From assembly GCF_030546645.1 (NCBI RefSeq), contig NZ_JAUOTO010000008.1, positions 124,001 through 188,000 on the forward strand: 64,000 nt of DNA. Direction: 5' to 3'. Within the stretch, counting starts at the first letter, position 1. Every line of letters begins with the position of its first letter. Below are positions 17,401 through 24,565 of the stretch, one piece after another. The position numbers and the translations under genes were made by a program. This DNA is from Flavitalea plasmicola (GTDB lineage: Bacteria; Bacteroidota; Bacteroidia; Chitinophagales; Chitinophagaceae). The notes under the pieces are model-generated. The model was not told the DNA's origin. It saw nothing but the letters and a program-made list of their open reading frames with translations, and did not search any database.

Positions 17401-19602
17401 TTAAATTAATTCGGGATGCCGGGTAAGGATCTTCAGGTCGTTTTCCAACGGCACCGTCAGCTGTTGGATGGATTGCCAGGTACGTATGTTCGCCATCCAG
17501 ATACTTTTGTTCTGTACGGATGGCGGGAACCTGTTTGGAAGTATACCTTGTCCCATCAATAAGGTATCCAGTCCGAGAAATCCAAAAATATCGTCCTTTA
17601 TTTCCTGCCCTATCATTCTCTTGAAGTGTTCGTCTGTATAGGACAGCAAACCTACTTCCTTATAAAGGTCTACCAACCATTGAATGGAGGAGATATCCGT
17701 GTATTCCCGGCAATCCTTCCAGAATTCCGTCTGGAACTTCTTATTGTATTTGTAGTGGATGGAAAGGAAGCCCCGCAGATAGTCCCAATGGGCGTTCATG
17801 TTGTAGTTGATAGCCTTTCTTATGGAGGGGGATTTTTTCAACTGGCGAAAGCTATGCGTCAATGTTTCCACCTCTTTAATGATCATGTGGATACCGGTGG
17901 ATTCCAGGGGTTCCACGAACGCATAGGAATTCCCGATGGCGAATACGTTGCCTATACAGGCTTCCTGGTGCCGGCCTGACCTGAAACGGACCGTTTTAAG
18001 TCCGACGATCCCCGGGTTTTTCCTCTGCAATTCATCTGCGGCTTCATCGATCGTACAGTAATTAGACGAGAATACATAGCCGCGATGATCTTCTCCGCGC
18101 ATGGGTATGCACCAGCACCAGCCATTGTTCATTGATTCGGCATAAGTATAGGGTTTCACCTTATCGCGGTTGGGGATACAGCCTGTCACTGCCGTATCTG
18201 TGAAAAGACTGCTGTTGTAAGATACATAAGGTGATTCGAGCATTTTTTCGAGCAGCAGGGACCTGAACCCGGAGCAATCCACGTAAAAATCGTATTCATA
18301 AGACATGCCGCTCTCTCCTTTTATCGAAAGGATCTCATTTACATCGGTTTTCCTTTCTGAGTCAACGATGAGGTCATCGATATAATGGACGCCGGCGGCC
18401 AGGGCCATTTCCTTCAAATACCCGATAAAGGAGACATTGTCCAGGTGAAGCGCATAGGAAATATCATTTGAAAGGGAAAGGAACTGTTCGAGGGAATGGC
18501 TGTTCATGGTCGACAGGACGAAGGATGAGTCATTGCTCATCAACAGGGATGTAAGGGAGCAATAATTCATGTCCTTGTTGATATGATAGGCGCTGCGGAT
18601 ATCGGATTTGCCGAAGGGATAGTTGAAATAGTAATCGCCGGGAAGGCCCCAAAAGAACTTGATCCCCAGCTTCCATGTGGGCCTTACTTTTTTATAGAAA
18701 TCCAGCGCACTAAAGCCCAATGTATGGAACAGGAAACGACGGATCTCGGGTGTTGTAGCCTCTCCCACCCCAATGACCGGGACCTTGGAGGACTCGATCA
18801 GGGAGACGGACAGCCCTGGATATCGTTTCTTGAGGGATAATGCAGTGAGGTAACCTGCCGTTCCGCCCCCTACTATGGCTACGCTTTTATATTCATCTTC
18901 ATCAATCGTAGAAGCGGGCCGGTCGAGGAACAGGTTATTGACGATATGTGTCTGGGAGTGCTGGTATTTTCCAAGGAGCACCCTGCAATCCGGCGGCCCC
19001 ATCGGGGGCGGGTAATTTTCTTTCTCGAACAGTGGATATATGTATTTTGAAGAGGCAGGAGCGGAAGATCCGGGAGATAAGCAGAAAAAGGCTGCTTTAT
19101 CGATGAATTTTAATTTCTGGTCCGGCTCGTCCTGGTACAATAGCCGAAGCTCGTCTACCAGGTCTGCAAATGCCAGGTGATATACGCCCAGGTTTCGCTG
19201 CAGGTCATCAGCGGTGACCGCACACGTGGTCATTTCATACAATTCGCTGCTGGTCGGCGTGCGTTTCAGCTCCTGTTGTTTCAGGAAAAGCAGACAGGAA
19301 TCCATGCCGGCCGTCATACCGGGGAAATGTGTGGGCCCTGCGATCAGGTGATCATCCCAGCAAGATATATGTATAGATCTTTTCTTTTCTTTCCGGAGGA
19401 GCTCGCAAACGTCCAGGACTTCCTGGAAAGTAAGGTTTTCCATGACGGGCAGGAAGAATTCCGTCTCCATTTGATCATTCCAGATGCCGAACAGGGTCCG
19501 ACGACAATCCAGCCAGTCAACCATCTTCAGTTGGTCCCAAAGAAAGTTTGCCAGCGGAGACTCCTCGTTATGGGCAACCAGTGTGATTTTCATTTTATTC
19601 AT
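17401..19602 (-). CDS. Flavin-dependent tryptophan halogenase with long N-terminal extension
   Basis: Residues about 235-733 are a flavin-dependent halogenase. The FAD-binding VAIVGGGTAGYLTAL lies near 240, VIGVGEATTPEIRRF follows, the likely catalytic lysine is K311 in TWKLGIKFFWG, and the class-defining WxWxIP motif is GWCWCIP with W495 and W497. These enzymes use FADH2 and O2 to make HOCl or HOBr, channelled to the lysine, and halogenate an indole. The family is usually 500-550 residues. Here about 230 residues precede the FAD motif and resemble nothing I recognise. The gene directly follows a Trp-rich precursor peptide gene, with 56 bases holding a hairpin between them. A peptide substrate is therefore likely (inference). 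A separate flavin reductase is needed and is not seen in the window. Confidence 0.92.
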   Translation of the reverse strand: MNKMKITLVAHNEESPLANFLWDQLKMVDWLDCRRTLFGIWNDQMETEFFLPVMENLTFQEVLDVCELLRKEKKRSIHISCWDDHLIAGPTHFPGMTAGMDSCLLFLKQQELKRTPTSSELYEMTTCAVTADDLQRNLGVYHLAFADLVDELRLLYQDEPDQKLKFIDKAAFFCLSPGSSAPASSKYIYPLFEKENYPPPMGPPDCRVLLGKYQHSQTHIVNNLFLDRPASTIDEDEYKSVAIVGGGTAGYLTALSLKKRYPGLSVSLIESSKVPVIGVGEATTPEIRRFLFHTLGFSALDFYKKVRPTWKLGIKFFWGLPGDYYFNYPFGKSDIRSAYHINKDMNYCSLTSLLMSNDSSFVLSTMNSHSLEQFLSLSNDISYALHLDNVSFIGYLKEMALAAGVHYIDDLIVDSERKTDVNEILSIKGESGMSYEYDFYVDCSGFRSLLLEKMLESPYVSYNSSLFTDTAVTGCIPNRDKVKPYTYAESMNNGWCWCIPMRGEDHRGYVFSSNYCTIDEAADELQRKNPGIVGLKTVRFRSGRHQEACIGNVFAIGNSYAFVEPLESTGIHMIIKEVETLTHSFRQLKKSPSIRKAINYNMNAHWDYLRGFLSIHYKYNKKFQTEFWKDCREYTDISSIQWLVDLYKEVGLLSYTDEHFKRMIGQEIKDDIFGFLGLDTLLMGQGILPNRFPPSVQNKSIWMANIRTWQSIQQLTVPLENDLKILTRHPELI

Positions 19603-19626
19603 TGAATGAAATTTTGCGAATTAATA

Positions 19627-19653
19627 AGGGCACCATAATATTAATGGTGCCCT
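19627..19653 (-). terminator. Strong hairpin just after the precursor peptide gene
   Basis: A perfect 10-bp stem (AGGGCACCAT with ATGGTGCCCT) encloses a 7-base loop. On the minus strand it starts six bases after the precursor stop codon and is followed by TTATTAATT. It lies between the precursor and the halogenase. It looks like a partial terminator or a 3' mRNA stabiliser, which would raise precursor level over enzyme level. The U-tract is interrupted, so complete termination is unlikely. Confidence 0.7.
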
Positions 19654-19658
19654 CCATG

Positions 19659-19829
19659 TTACTTGTTCCAGCTTTGGCTCCAGCTTTGGCTCCAGCTCTT
19701 GGAATCCGCAACGGACCATTCCCAGGCGCGGGAATTCTTAGATTCCTGCATTTCGCATGCAAGGTCCATCTTCTCTTCTGACATAGCAGTCAGAAGTTCG
19801 TTCAGGTTACCCTTCGTCTTTTCAATCAT
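19659..19829 (-). CDS. Putative ribosomally made precursor peptide, Trp/Ser-rich tail
   Basis: This 56-codon ORF starts ATG at 19829 and stops TAA at 19659. The first 40 residues look like a leader: MIEKTKGNLNELLTAMSEEK, then a charged stretch with one Cys (C24). The C-terminus ends SKSWSQSWSQSWNK, and another WEW lies at 36-38, giving five Trp in the last 21 residues. The SWSQ unit repeats with period four. The tandem repeat keeps frame and the third-position pattern, so it is coding. The gene sits alone between the DUF4254 gene and the halogenase, with a strong hairpin after it, as is common for RiPP precursors. The direct neighbour is an enzyme that acts on tryptophan. I infer a leader-core peptide whose Trp residues are halogenated and whose Ser residues may be glycosylated. 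No family match is known to me. Confidence 0.78.
   Translation of the reverse strand: MIEKTKGNLNELLTAMSEEKMDLACEMQESKNSRAWEWSVADSKSWSQSWSQSWNK
19668..19697. repeat. 12-bp tandem repeat encoding the SWSQ units
   Basis: CCAGCTTTGGCT occurs twice in tandem (19668-19679 and 19680-19691), and a third partial copy CCAGCT follows. On the minus strand each unit encodes Ser-Gln-Ser-Trp. It lies wholly inside the precursor gene and has likely grown by slippage or duplication. Confidence 0.92.
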
Positions 19830-19916
19830 AAAAATTGATTAAAATAGTTACGCTTACTCTTTTTTAGGTTTTCAGCATCCCCTACTTTATAGATAGATCA
19901 TAAAGCTGTGGTAAGT

Positions 19917-20576
19917 TCAGTGCCCAGCCGAATTGTATAGCACCGGATTGAGGTTCGGGTCATTATACATTTTCATTTGCCTGTACACTTTCATGTATTT
20001 ATCCCCGCGGGCAATGTCCTGCAGCAATTCATCGATGCTTCGGAGCAGATCGAGCTGCTGATCTGCCAACACCCGCAGCCTGGAGGTACATTGATGAATA
20101 TGCTGTTCATCGGCGTTGGTGCGGCGCGTTTCAATTCTCATGTGATATATCTTCAATGCCAGGATAGACAATCTATCGAGTGCCCACGCAGGGCTCTCGC
20201 TGTTCATTTTGGCGGATGGTCGAACCGGGACTTCCCTGAACAGTGTAAGAAAATGGTCGTCCATACGTTCCACTGTGTTTGTCCGGTCCTGGTTGAGCGC
20301 ATCGATGCGGCGTTTGCAGGCCAGGGCCTCCCGGGGTTCTATATCGGGGTGCCGGATGGCGTCTTCGACATGCCATTGGAGGCAGTCGATCCAGCATTTC
20401 TGGTAAAGCAGGTATTCGATGGTTCCGGCCGGAAAGGGGTTGGAGACGGCCTGTCCGGGGTCATCGTACAGGTGGTAGTCATCTATGACCTGTTCGTAGA
20501 TAGTATTTGCCGGCCGGCTAAAGGTTTCACCCATCGATAGGGCGGCAATCGGCGGCATCTTTTTCAGGTACTGCAT
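19917..20576 (-). CDS. DUF4254 family protein
   Basis: The conserved block SESPAWALDRLSILALKIYHM (about residues 130-150) and CKRRIDALNQDRTNTVERMDD are diagnostic of DUF4254, a helical Bacteroidota family usually found in LPS and glycan gene clusters beside GT9 glycosyltransferases. A GT9 gene is indeed present 3 kb upstream. Function is unknown. The longest ORF would start at GTG 20633, inside the LanC-like gene. I choose the ATG at 20576 (219 residues) because a clear AAGGAAGAGA sits seven bases upstream and the family has no proline-rich extension. It is followed by an 87-base gap and then the precursor gene. Confidence 0.8.
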   Translation of the reverse strand: MQYLKKMPPIAALSMGETFSRPANTIYEQVIDDYHLYDDPGQAVSNPFPAGTIEYLLYQKCWIDCLQWHVEDAIRHPDIEPREALACKRRIDALNQDRTNTVERMDDHFLTLFREVPVRPSAKMNSESPAWALDRLSILALKIYHMRIETRRTNADEQHIHQCTSRLRVLADQQLDLLRSIDELLQDIARGDKYMKVYRQMKMYNDPNLNPVLYNSAGH

Positions 20577-20583
20577 ATAAATT

Positions 20584-20593
20584 TCTCTTCCTT
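20584..20593 (-). promoter_or_regulatory. Ribosome binding site deciding the DUF4254 start
   Basis: AAGGAAGAGA on the minus strand ends seven bases before the ATG at 20576. Strong Shine-Dalgarno sequences are uncommon in this phylum, so it favours this start over the upstream GTG at 20633. Confidence 0.65.
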
Positions 20594-20598
20594 GGTGA

Positions 20599-22554
20599 TC
20601 AATTACCCAGGGCGGGGGAAAGGATGTCGGCACATACCCATTGACGAATGGTGAACAGCGTGCCTTTTTCCATCACTTCCAGGAAATAAGCCGCGGTCGG
20701 AAAATTCGTAAATGCCTTCACCATTTCTTTCAACTCCTTTTGAGGTATGGATGCGATGTGTGCCCTGATCTTCTGCAGCGCATGTCCTACCGTGCAGGGC
20801 TCATCAAAACAGTGTAGCAGAAGCATATTATCTGGAGTCAGGTATATTTCGTCCACCTGGTTCCCCGGGACGGTGTATAAAATATATTCGCTGTACTGAG
20901 CGGCAGTGTTATCAGGCTTGCTCCAGTTCCAGACAGTATTCACCAGTTTTATCGCGGGCGATATACGCAATGCTTGTTGGAGCAGCCATTCATCGGACCC
21001 GTTGAGCCATTCGGCAGTCTTTTCCTGGCGAAGGCTTTTATCGAGATAGAGCTGCAGCGGTGAACGTTGTTCCGTCAGAAGGCATTGCAGCTTTTCATGT
21101 TCCAACCTGAATGCGTCCTTCCACCTGTCTTTTGTCGGGAGTAGACCGGTCATGGACACCCGATGCCTCAGCTGTGTGATAAAGGCAGAGAGCTCTCCGG
21201 CGACTCCCGGTCCTTCCGATCTTTTCAGGTAGTCGGCTGCTGAGGAGGCGTCGGCCTCTTCCCACAACCGGAGGCTCCTTGGGAATACGCCGGAAAGCAG
21301 TATCCTGCGAGTCTCGGCTAAGGTCGGGCCGGGCAGTTCCGGAAGGTGTTCTCCCCGGTCGATATTCAGGAATGGGGCAACTATGTTCCCCGACCGGGCA
21401 GCCCCCCTGAGGGCGAGGGTAAGGAAATAAACAATGCCGGGGCAACCATGCAAGAGCCCCCCGTTCATGCTGGTCTCCGTTTCGCAAGCCAGGTAGTCTG
21501 TCAAACGGACGCTCAGATGTTGCCATTTGTCGGTGTGCCGTCCGTCGTCTGTCGCGAGGAGGAATAGCCCCAGACCGGCCAGCCCATTGTATATGCCGGC
21601 GGCTTCCATGTTTCCGGGCAGTGGCCCGTCGGGGATGTCCGGAGCTTCTCCCTGGCAGCCCGCCACCAGCAGACCCGTCGTTCCGTCTGCCCAACCATAA
21701 TCATTTTCCGGTGTCAACGATCCTGCATCGCCCCGGAGGTATGCTTGCCTCCAAAGCTCTTCCATTTTCCGGTCCAGCATGGGCTTCCGGTAGTTGCCCC
21801 AGGTAGAAGATCCCTCTACCCGGCAGGACTGGATAAACCGGTCTGTTTCCGTCAATAAGAAAGAAAAGGAAGGATGGGGTGAGAGGTGGTGCAACTGGGT
21901 CAGGACACATCGTATCCCGGCGGCTCCATAAGCCAGCCCGCATACGGGTCCCAGGTTGAGCTCTTCCGGCCTGCGCCAGTACAAGCCTTTGGGTGAAAGC
22001 GTTGCATTCTCCAGTATCTTGTAAATAAACTGCCCGATGTATGACGGGAGGAAGGAAGCGCCTGTGTAGCGGTACAGGTGCAGCAGGATCAATAACGTGC
22101 CCGCCCTTCCATCAAACAGCGCATCCGGCGTGTATTGGGAGTGAAGGTATTCGAGGTTGGCGGGCCGGATGAGATCCAGGTGATCTGTTAAAATGGTTTT
22201 ATCCTTGTCGATGAGGTATCGTTCGATCAATACATAAAAGACTCCTCCCCGGCCAGTGTACAAGGAGTAGTTGTTGGTAGGATGCTGTCTGCAGAAGGCA
22301 AGCAGGGATTGTATCGCCTCATCGGCAGAGCGTAAATAGGCCTCTTCCCCGAACTGCCGGTATAATTCCAGAAGGAGCAAAATGATGCCGCCCGTTCCCG
22401 ACGCTATATTTTCAGGGTTGTTCCAGGGCAGCTGCCCGGGAACTTGTAGTGAAGGAAACTGTGTGACAAGAGGCATTTGTCCGAGGAGGAAATGCCCATA
22501 GCGTCTTGTCAGCTCTTCTGTCCCGGGCTGCGCCTGATCGATTGTCTGCAACAT
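20599..22554 (-). CDS. LanC-fold protein lacking the zinc and catalytic residues
   Basis: All seven glycine-rich repeats of the LanC alpha-toroid are visible: GTGGIILLLLEL (53-64), YTGRGGVFYVLIE, FDGRAGTLLILLHL, LAYGAAGIRCVL (207-218), YGWADGTTGLL (286-296), IYNGLAGLGLFLL and LLHGCPGIVYFL. In active cyclases such as NisC the fourth, fifth and sixth repeats supply His212, Cys284 and Cys330-His331. Here the matching residues read as Y209, A289 and Y322-N323, so zinc binding and thiol activation should be lost. About 220 residues follow the toroid with no recognised domain. The gene starts five bases after the upstream DUF6734-like gene. With no dehydratase in the locus, a classic lanthionine-forming role is unlikely; a scaffold or peptide carrier is my inference. 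Confidence 0.8.
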   Translation of the reverse strand: MLQTIDQAQPGTEELTRRYGHFLLGQMPLVTQFPSLQVPGQLPWNNPENIASGTGGIILLLLELYRQFGEEAYLRSADEAIQSLLAFCRQHPTNNYSLYTGRGGVFYVLIERYLIDKDKTILTDHLDLIRPANLEYLHSQYTPDALFDGRAGTLLILLHLYRYTGASFLPSYIGQFIYKILENATLSPKGLYWRRPEELNLGPVCGLAYGAAGIRCVLTQLHHLSPHPSFSFLLTETDRFIQSCRVEGSSTWGNYRKPMLDRKMEELWRQAYLRGDAGSLTPENDYGWADGTTGLLVAGCQGEAPDIPDGPLPGNMEAAGIYNGLAGLGLFLLATDDGRHTDKWQHLSVRLTDYLACETETSMNGGLLHGCPGIVYFLTLALRGAARSGNIVAPFLNIDRGEHLPELPGPTLAETRRILLSGVFPRSLRLWEEADASSAADYLKRSEGPGVAGELSAFITQLRHRVSMTGLLPTKDRWKDAFRLEHEKLQCLLTEQRSPLQLYLDKSLRQEKTAEWLNGSDEWLLQQALRISPAIKLVNTVWNWSKPDNTAAQYSEYILYTVPGNQVDEIYLTPDNMLLLHCFDEPCTVGHALQKIRAHIASIPQKELKEMVKAFTNFPTAAYFLEVMEKGTLFTIRQWVCADILSPALGN

Positions 22555-22559
22555 GTGAC

Positions 22560-23447
22560 TCAGATTTGATGCGTCCGCAAAAGGTTTATGATCCTGTAGT
22601 AGGTGTCGGGATGGTCTCTGTGCAACCTGTGATCCAAAGAATCTGTCAGGTAGCGCTCCGATTTCAGGGCATTTCCAGGCGTATGAATGTAAGTGGTTCT
22701 GTGGGGAACGCCTGTATAATCGGCAAAATCATACAGCAAATGATTCACTTTGGGTTTAAGGTATTTAATGGCTATACCTTTTTCTTCGGCCAGGGCGTGG
22801 AACAGGAACTGCTCGAAGATGGTATTGGACAATCTTACATCCACTTTATCGAGGTTATTAAGATTGCGGTCGATGAACTCGAAGGCCTGGCGTCCGTATT
22901 CCCGGAAGAAGCCCACGTCCGTGCCTCCGATGACACCCGCATTAACGCCTTTGATACTACCATTCCGGCCGAGAGACGCGGTCAGTACATCCGGGCAGAA
23001 GTCAAAATGATTGACCATTTTGATAAATATCTCAAAGTAGCTGGGGTGGAAGGCGTCCCCGGCCTCTTCAAACTGTGACACCAGTGGGGCGCGCAGAAAA
23101 CCTTCATCGAATTTTTTCCAGATGAACACATCCCCGTCGGCATGGAGAAAGGGAGCTTCCTGGATGCTGTAGGCATAGAGTTTTCCCACGGCGAATAAGC
23201 CGGGAGGATAGTCATTCAGTATATCCAGGGCGATCTTGCAGCTGGTATAGGGCAATTCCAGTTTTTCGATCAGCAGTTCGTGGCCCGCCTTGTCAGTGAC
23301 CAGTTCCACTTCATCATAGAATTGCCTGAATTGCAGGCAGCTCAGGGCCCAGCTGAAGTAATGGTATTTCTTAGCCGCCCAGCCGCACCTGTTGGGTTCT
23401 TTCTTGACCTGGCCAGGTTTAGACCAGAAGCTTTGGATTATTTTCAT
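22560..23447 (-). CDS. DUF6734-like putative glycosyltransferase (paralogue 2)
   Basis: This is a paralogue of the protein at 15402-16295, with the same MKIIQSFWSKP start, YFSWALSCLQFRQFYDEVELVTD, LPYTS and HADGDVFIWKKF (DxD-type motif) in the same order. Aligning the two places the start at ATG 23447 (295 residues, against 297 for paralogue 1). An ATG nine codons upstream (23474) has a GGGAG-like site and cannot be excluded. The coding region overlaps the end of the GT9 gene by 29 bases. GT-A-type sugar transfer is likely but the donor and acceptor are unknown. Confidence 0.68.
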   Translation of the reverse strand: MKIIQSFWSKPGQVKKEPNRCGWAAKKYHYFSWALSCLQFRQFYDEVELVTDKAGHELLIEKLELPYTSCKIALDILNDYPPGLFAVGKLYAYSIQEAPFLHADGDVFIWKKFDEGFLRAPLVSQFEEAGDAFHPSYFEIFIKMVNHFDFCPDVLTASLGRNGSIKGVNAGVIGGTDVGFFREYGRQAFEFIDRNLNNLDKVDVRLSNTIFEQFLFHALAEEKGIAIKYLKPKVNHLLYDFADYTGVPHRTTYIHTPGNALKSERYLTDSLDHRLHRDHPDTYYRIINLLRTHQI

Positions 23448-24354
23448 GGAATTCAGTGTTGAAAGGAGGTCCATTGTGTCTCCCTGAAGCGACCTGGCGT
23501 TTGAGGGCCAGCTTTACTTCTTCGACGGTGATATGGTTCATACATTCATGTCCGAACGGGCAGGGATCGCCCCAGGCGTAATCAAAGCAGGGGGAACAAA
23601 AGACCCTTTTATAAATATTGACATTGTTGTCGTGCCCCCAGTAAAGAGGGTCCGTGTCTCCGAACAGGACCACCCCGGGGAGATCCGCGGCATTGGTGGC
23701 ATGTGCGAAGGAAGAGTCAATGCCCACGAAAGAAGTGCAATAGTGCAGCATGCAAAATGCTTCCCGCAGCGGCACTTTCCCTCTCCAATCGACGGCGCCT
23801 TTCACATATTCCTCGTCGGCATGGCCTGTCTGAATAAAGGTATATTCAGGTAATTGCCTGACCAGCTCGATCCAGTTGCTGATCTTCCAATGATGATTCC
23901 TGGAAGCCCTGGAATGGATGTGCATAAAAACGACATTGCGATAAGGAGCCAGCTTTTCACGGGCAATGCGGTGTTCCTTTTCTGTAAAGAACAGCTGTAT
24001 CCTTCTATCTTTCAAAGTAAGGCCGAATATATCAGCGGCAATGTCCACTACATTTTTCCGGTAGATCCTCGATACGGGGACGTGCTGAAAAGCCATCCGG
24101 TAAGCGTTGGGCATTTTCTTTTTCAGCCAATAGGACAGCAGGTGCCTGGGATAGCGTAGCAGCGCCCACGAAGTGAGATACCGGAGGGAGTCTATATAAG
24201 GGTTGTGCTCAAACACCTTTTTGTGTCGCGGATTGATGTAATAGACTATGATCCTGCGGTCGGGGAACTTCTCTTTAAGTGCCTTGTAGACGGGTGTGCA
24301 AACAAGTGCGTCCCCGATGGCTCCCCAGGAATAGATGATGAAGTCCTTATTCAT
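23419..24354 (-). CDS. GT9-family (heptosyltransferase-like) glycosyltransferase
   Basis: The 311-residue protein has the GT-B fold of the ADP-heptose:LPS heptosyltransferase family. Diagnostic parts are IIYSWGAIGDALVCTPVYKALKEKFPD at the N-terminus and the C-terminal FVGIDSSFAHATNAADLPGVVLFGDTDP, which holds the nucleotide-sugar pocket. Such enzymes usually build LPS core or O-glycans from the cytoplasmic face of the inner membrane. Its ATG overlaps the stop of the 63-residue small protein by eight bases, indicating coupled translation. Its company with DUF4254 fits known glycan loci. Confidence 0.88.
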   Translation of the reverse strand: MNKDFIIYSWGAIGDALVCTPVYKALKEKFPDRRIIVYYINPRHKKVFEHNPYIDSLRYLTSWALLRYPRHLLSYWLKKKMPNAYRMAFQHVPVSRIYRKNVVDIAADIFGLTLKDRRIQLFFTEKEHRIAREKLAPYRNVVFMHIHSRASRNHHWKISNWIELVRQLPEYTFIQTGHADEEYVKGAVDWRGKVPLREAFCMLHYCTSFVGIDSSFAHATNAADLPGVVLFGDTDPLYWGHDNNVNIYKRVFCSPCFDYAWGDPCPFGHECMNHITVEEVKLALKRQVASGRHNGPPFNTEFHENNPKLLV

Positions 24355-24538
24355 ATAGCCATTTTAGCTCCTTATACAGGGAGGCATGGATCTTTCGTTG
24401 AAGGTCGAGGAACTGACAGAGGTTGGGCCGCCTTGCAAAGAAAGGCCTTTCCAGTTCCCGGGCGATGGCATCGTCGATCTGTTTTAGCTTGCTTTTTACT
24501 TCCATCATCCTTATTCTGATCTGTTCTTCCGTTTTCAT
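24347..24538 (-). CDS. Small coiled-coil protein of unknown function
   Basis: This 63-residue ORF (MKTEEQIRIRMMEVKSKLKQ at the start) is strongly charged and predicted mostly helical, with heptad-like Leu/Ile/Met spacing. It ends LYKELKWLYE. It lies 27 bases after the methyltransferase gene and overlaps the GT9 start by eight bases, so it is very likely translated. I recognise no family. A small helical partner for a glycosyltransferase or modifying enzyme is possible. Confidence 0.65.
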   Translation of the reverse strand: MKTEEQIRIRMMEVKSKLKQIDDAIARELERPFFARRPNLCQFLDLQRKIHASLYKELKWLYE

Positions 24539-24565
24539 TGTAATAAACGATTGGTTGGAATAAGT

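Noticed and set aside
19668..19697. Short tandem repeat as a CRISPR or regulatory repeat
   Set aside because: The unit is 12 bp, in frame, without spacers and fully inside a coding ORF.
20577..20633. GTG start at 20633 for the DUF4254 gene
   Set aside because: It would overlap the LanC-like gene by 35 bases, while the ATG at 20576 has a clear ribosome binding site.
13542..22554. Ordinary lanthipeptide cluster, because of the LanC-like genes
   Set aside because: There is no dehydratase, the precursor has only one Cys, placed in the likely leader, and the LanC residues for zinc are missing.
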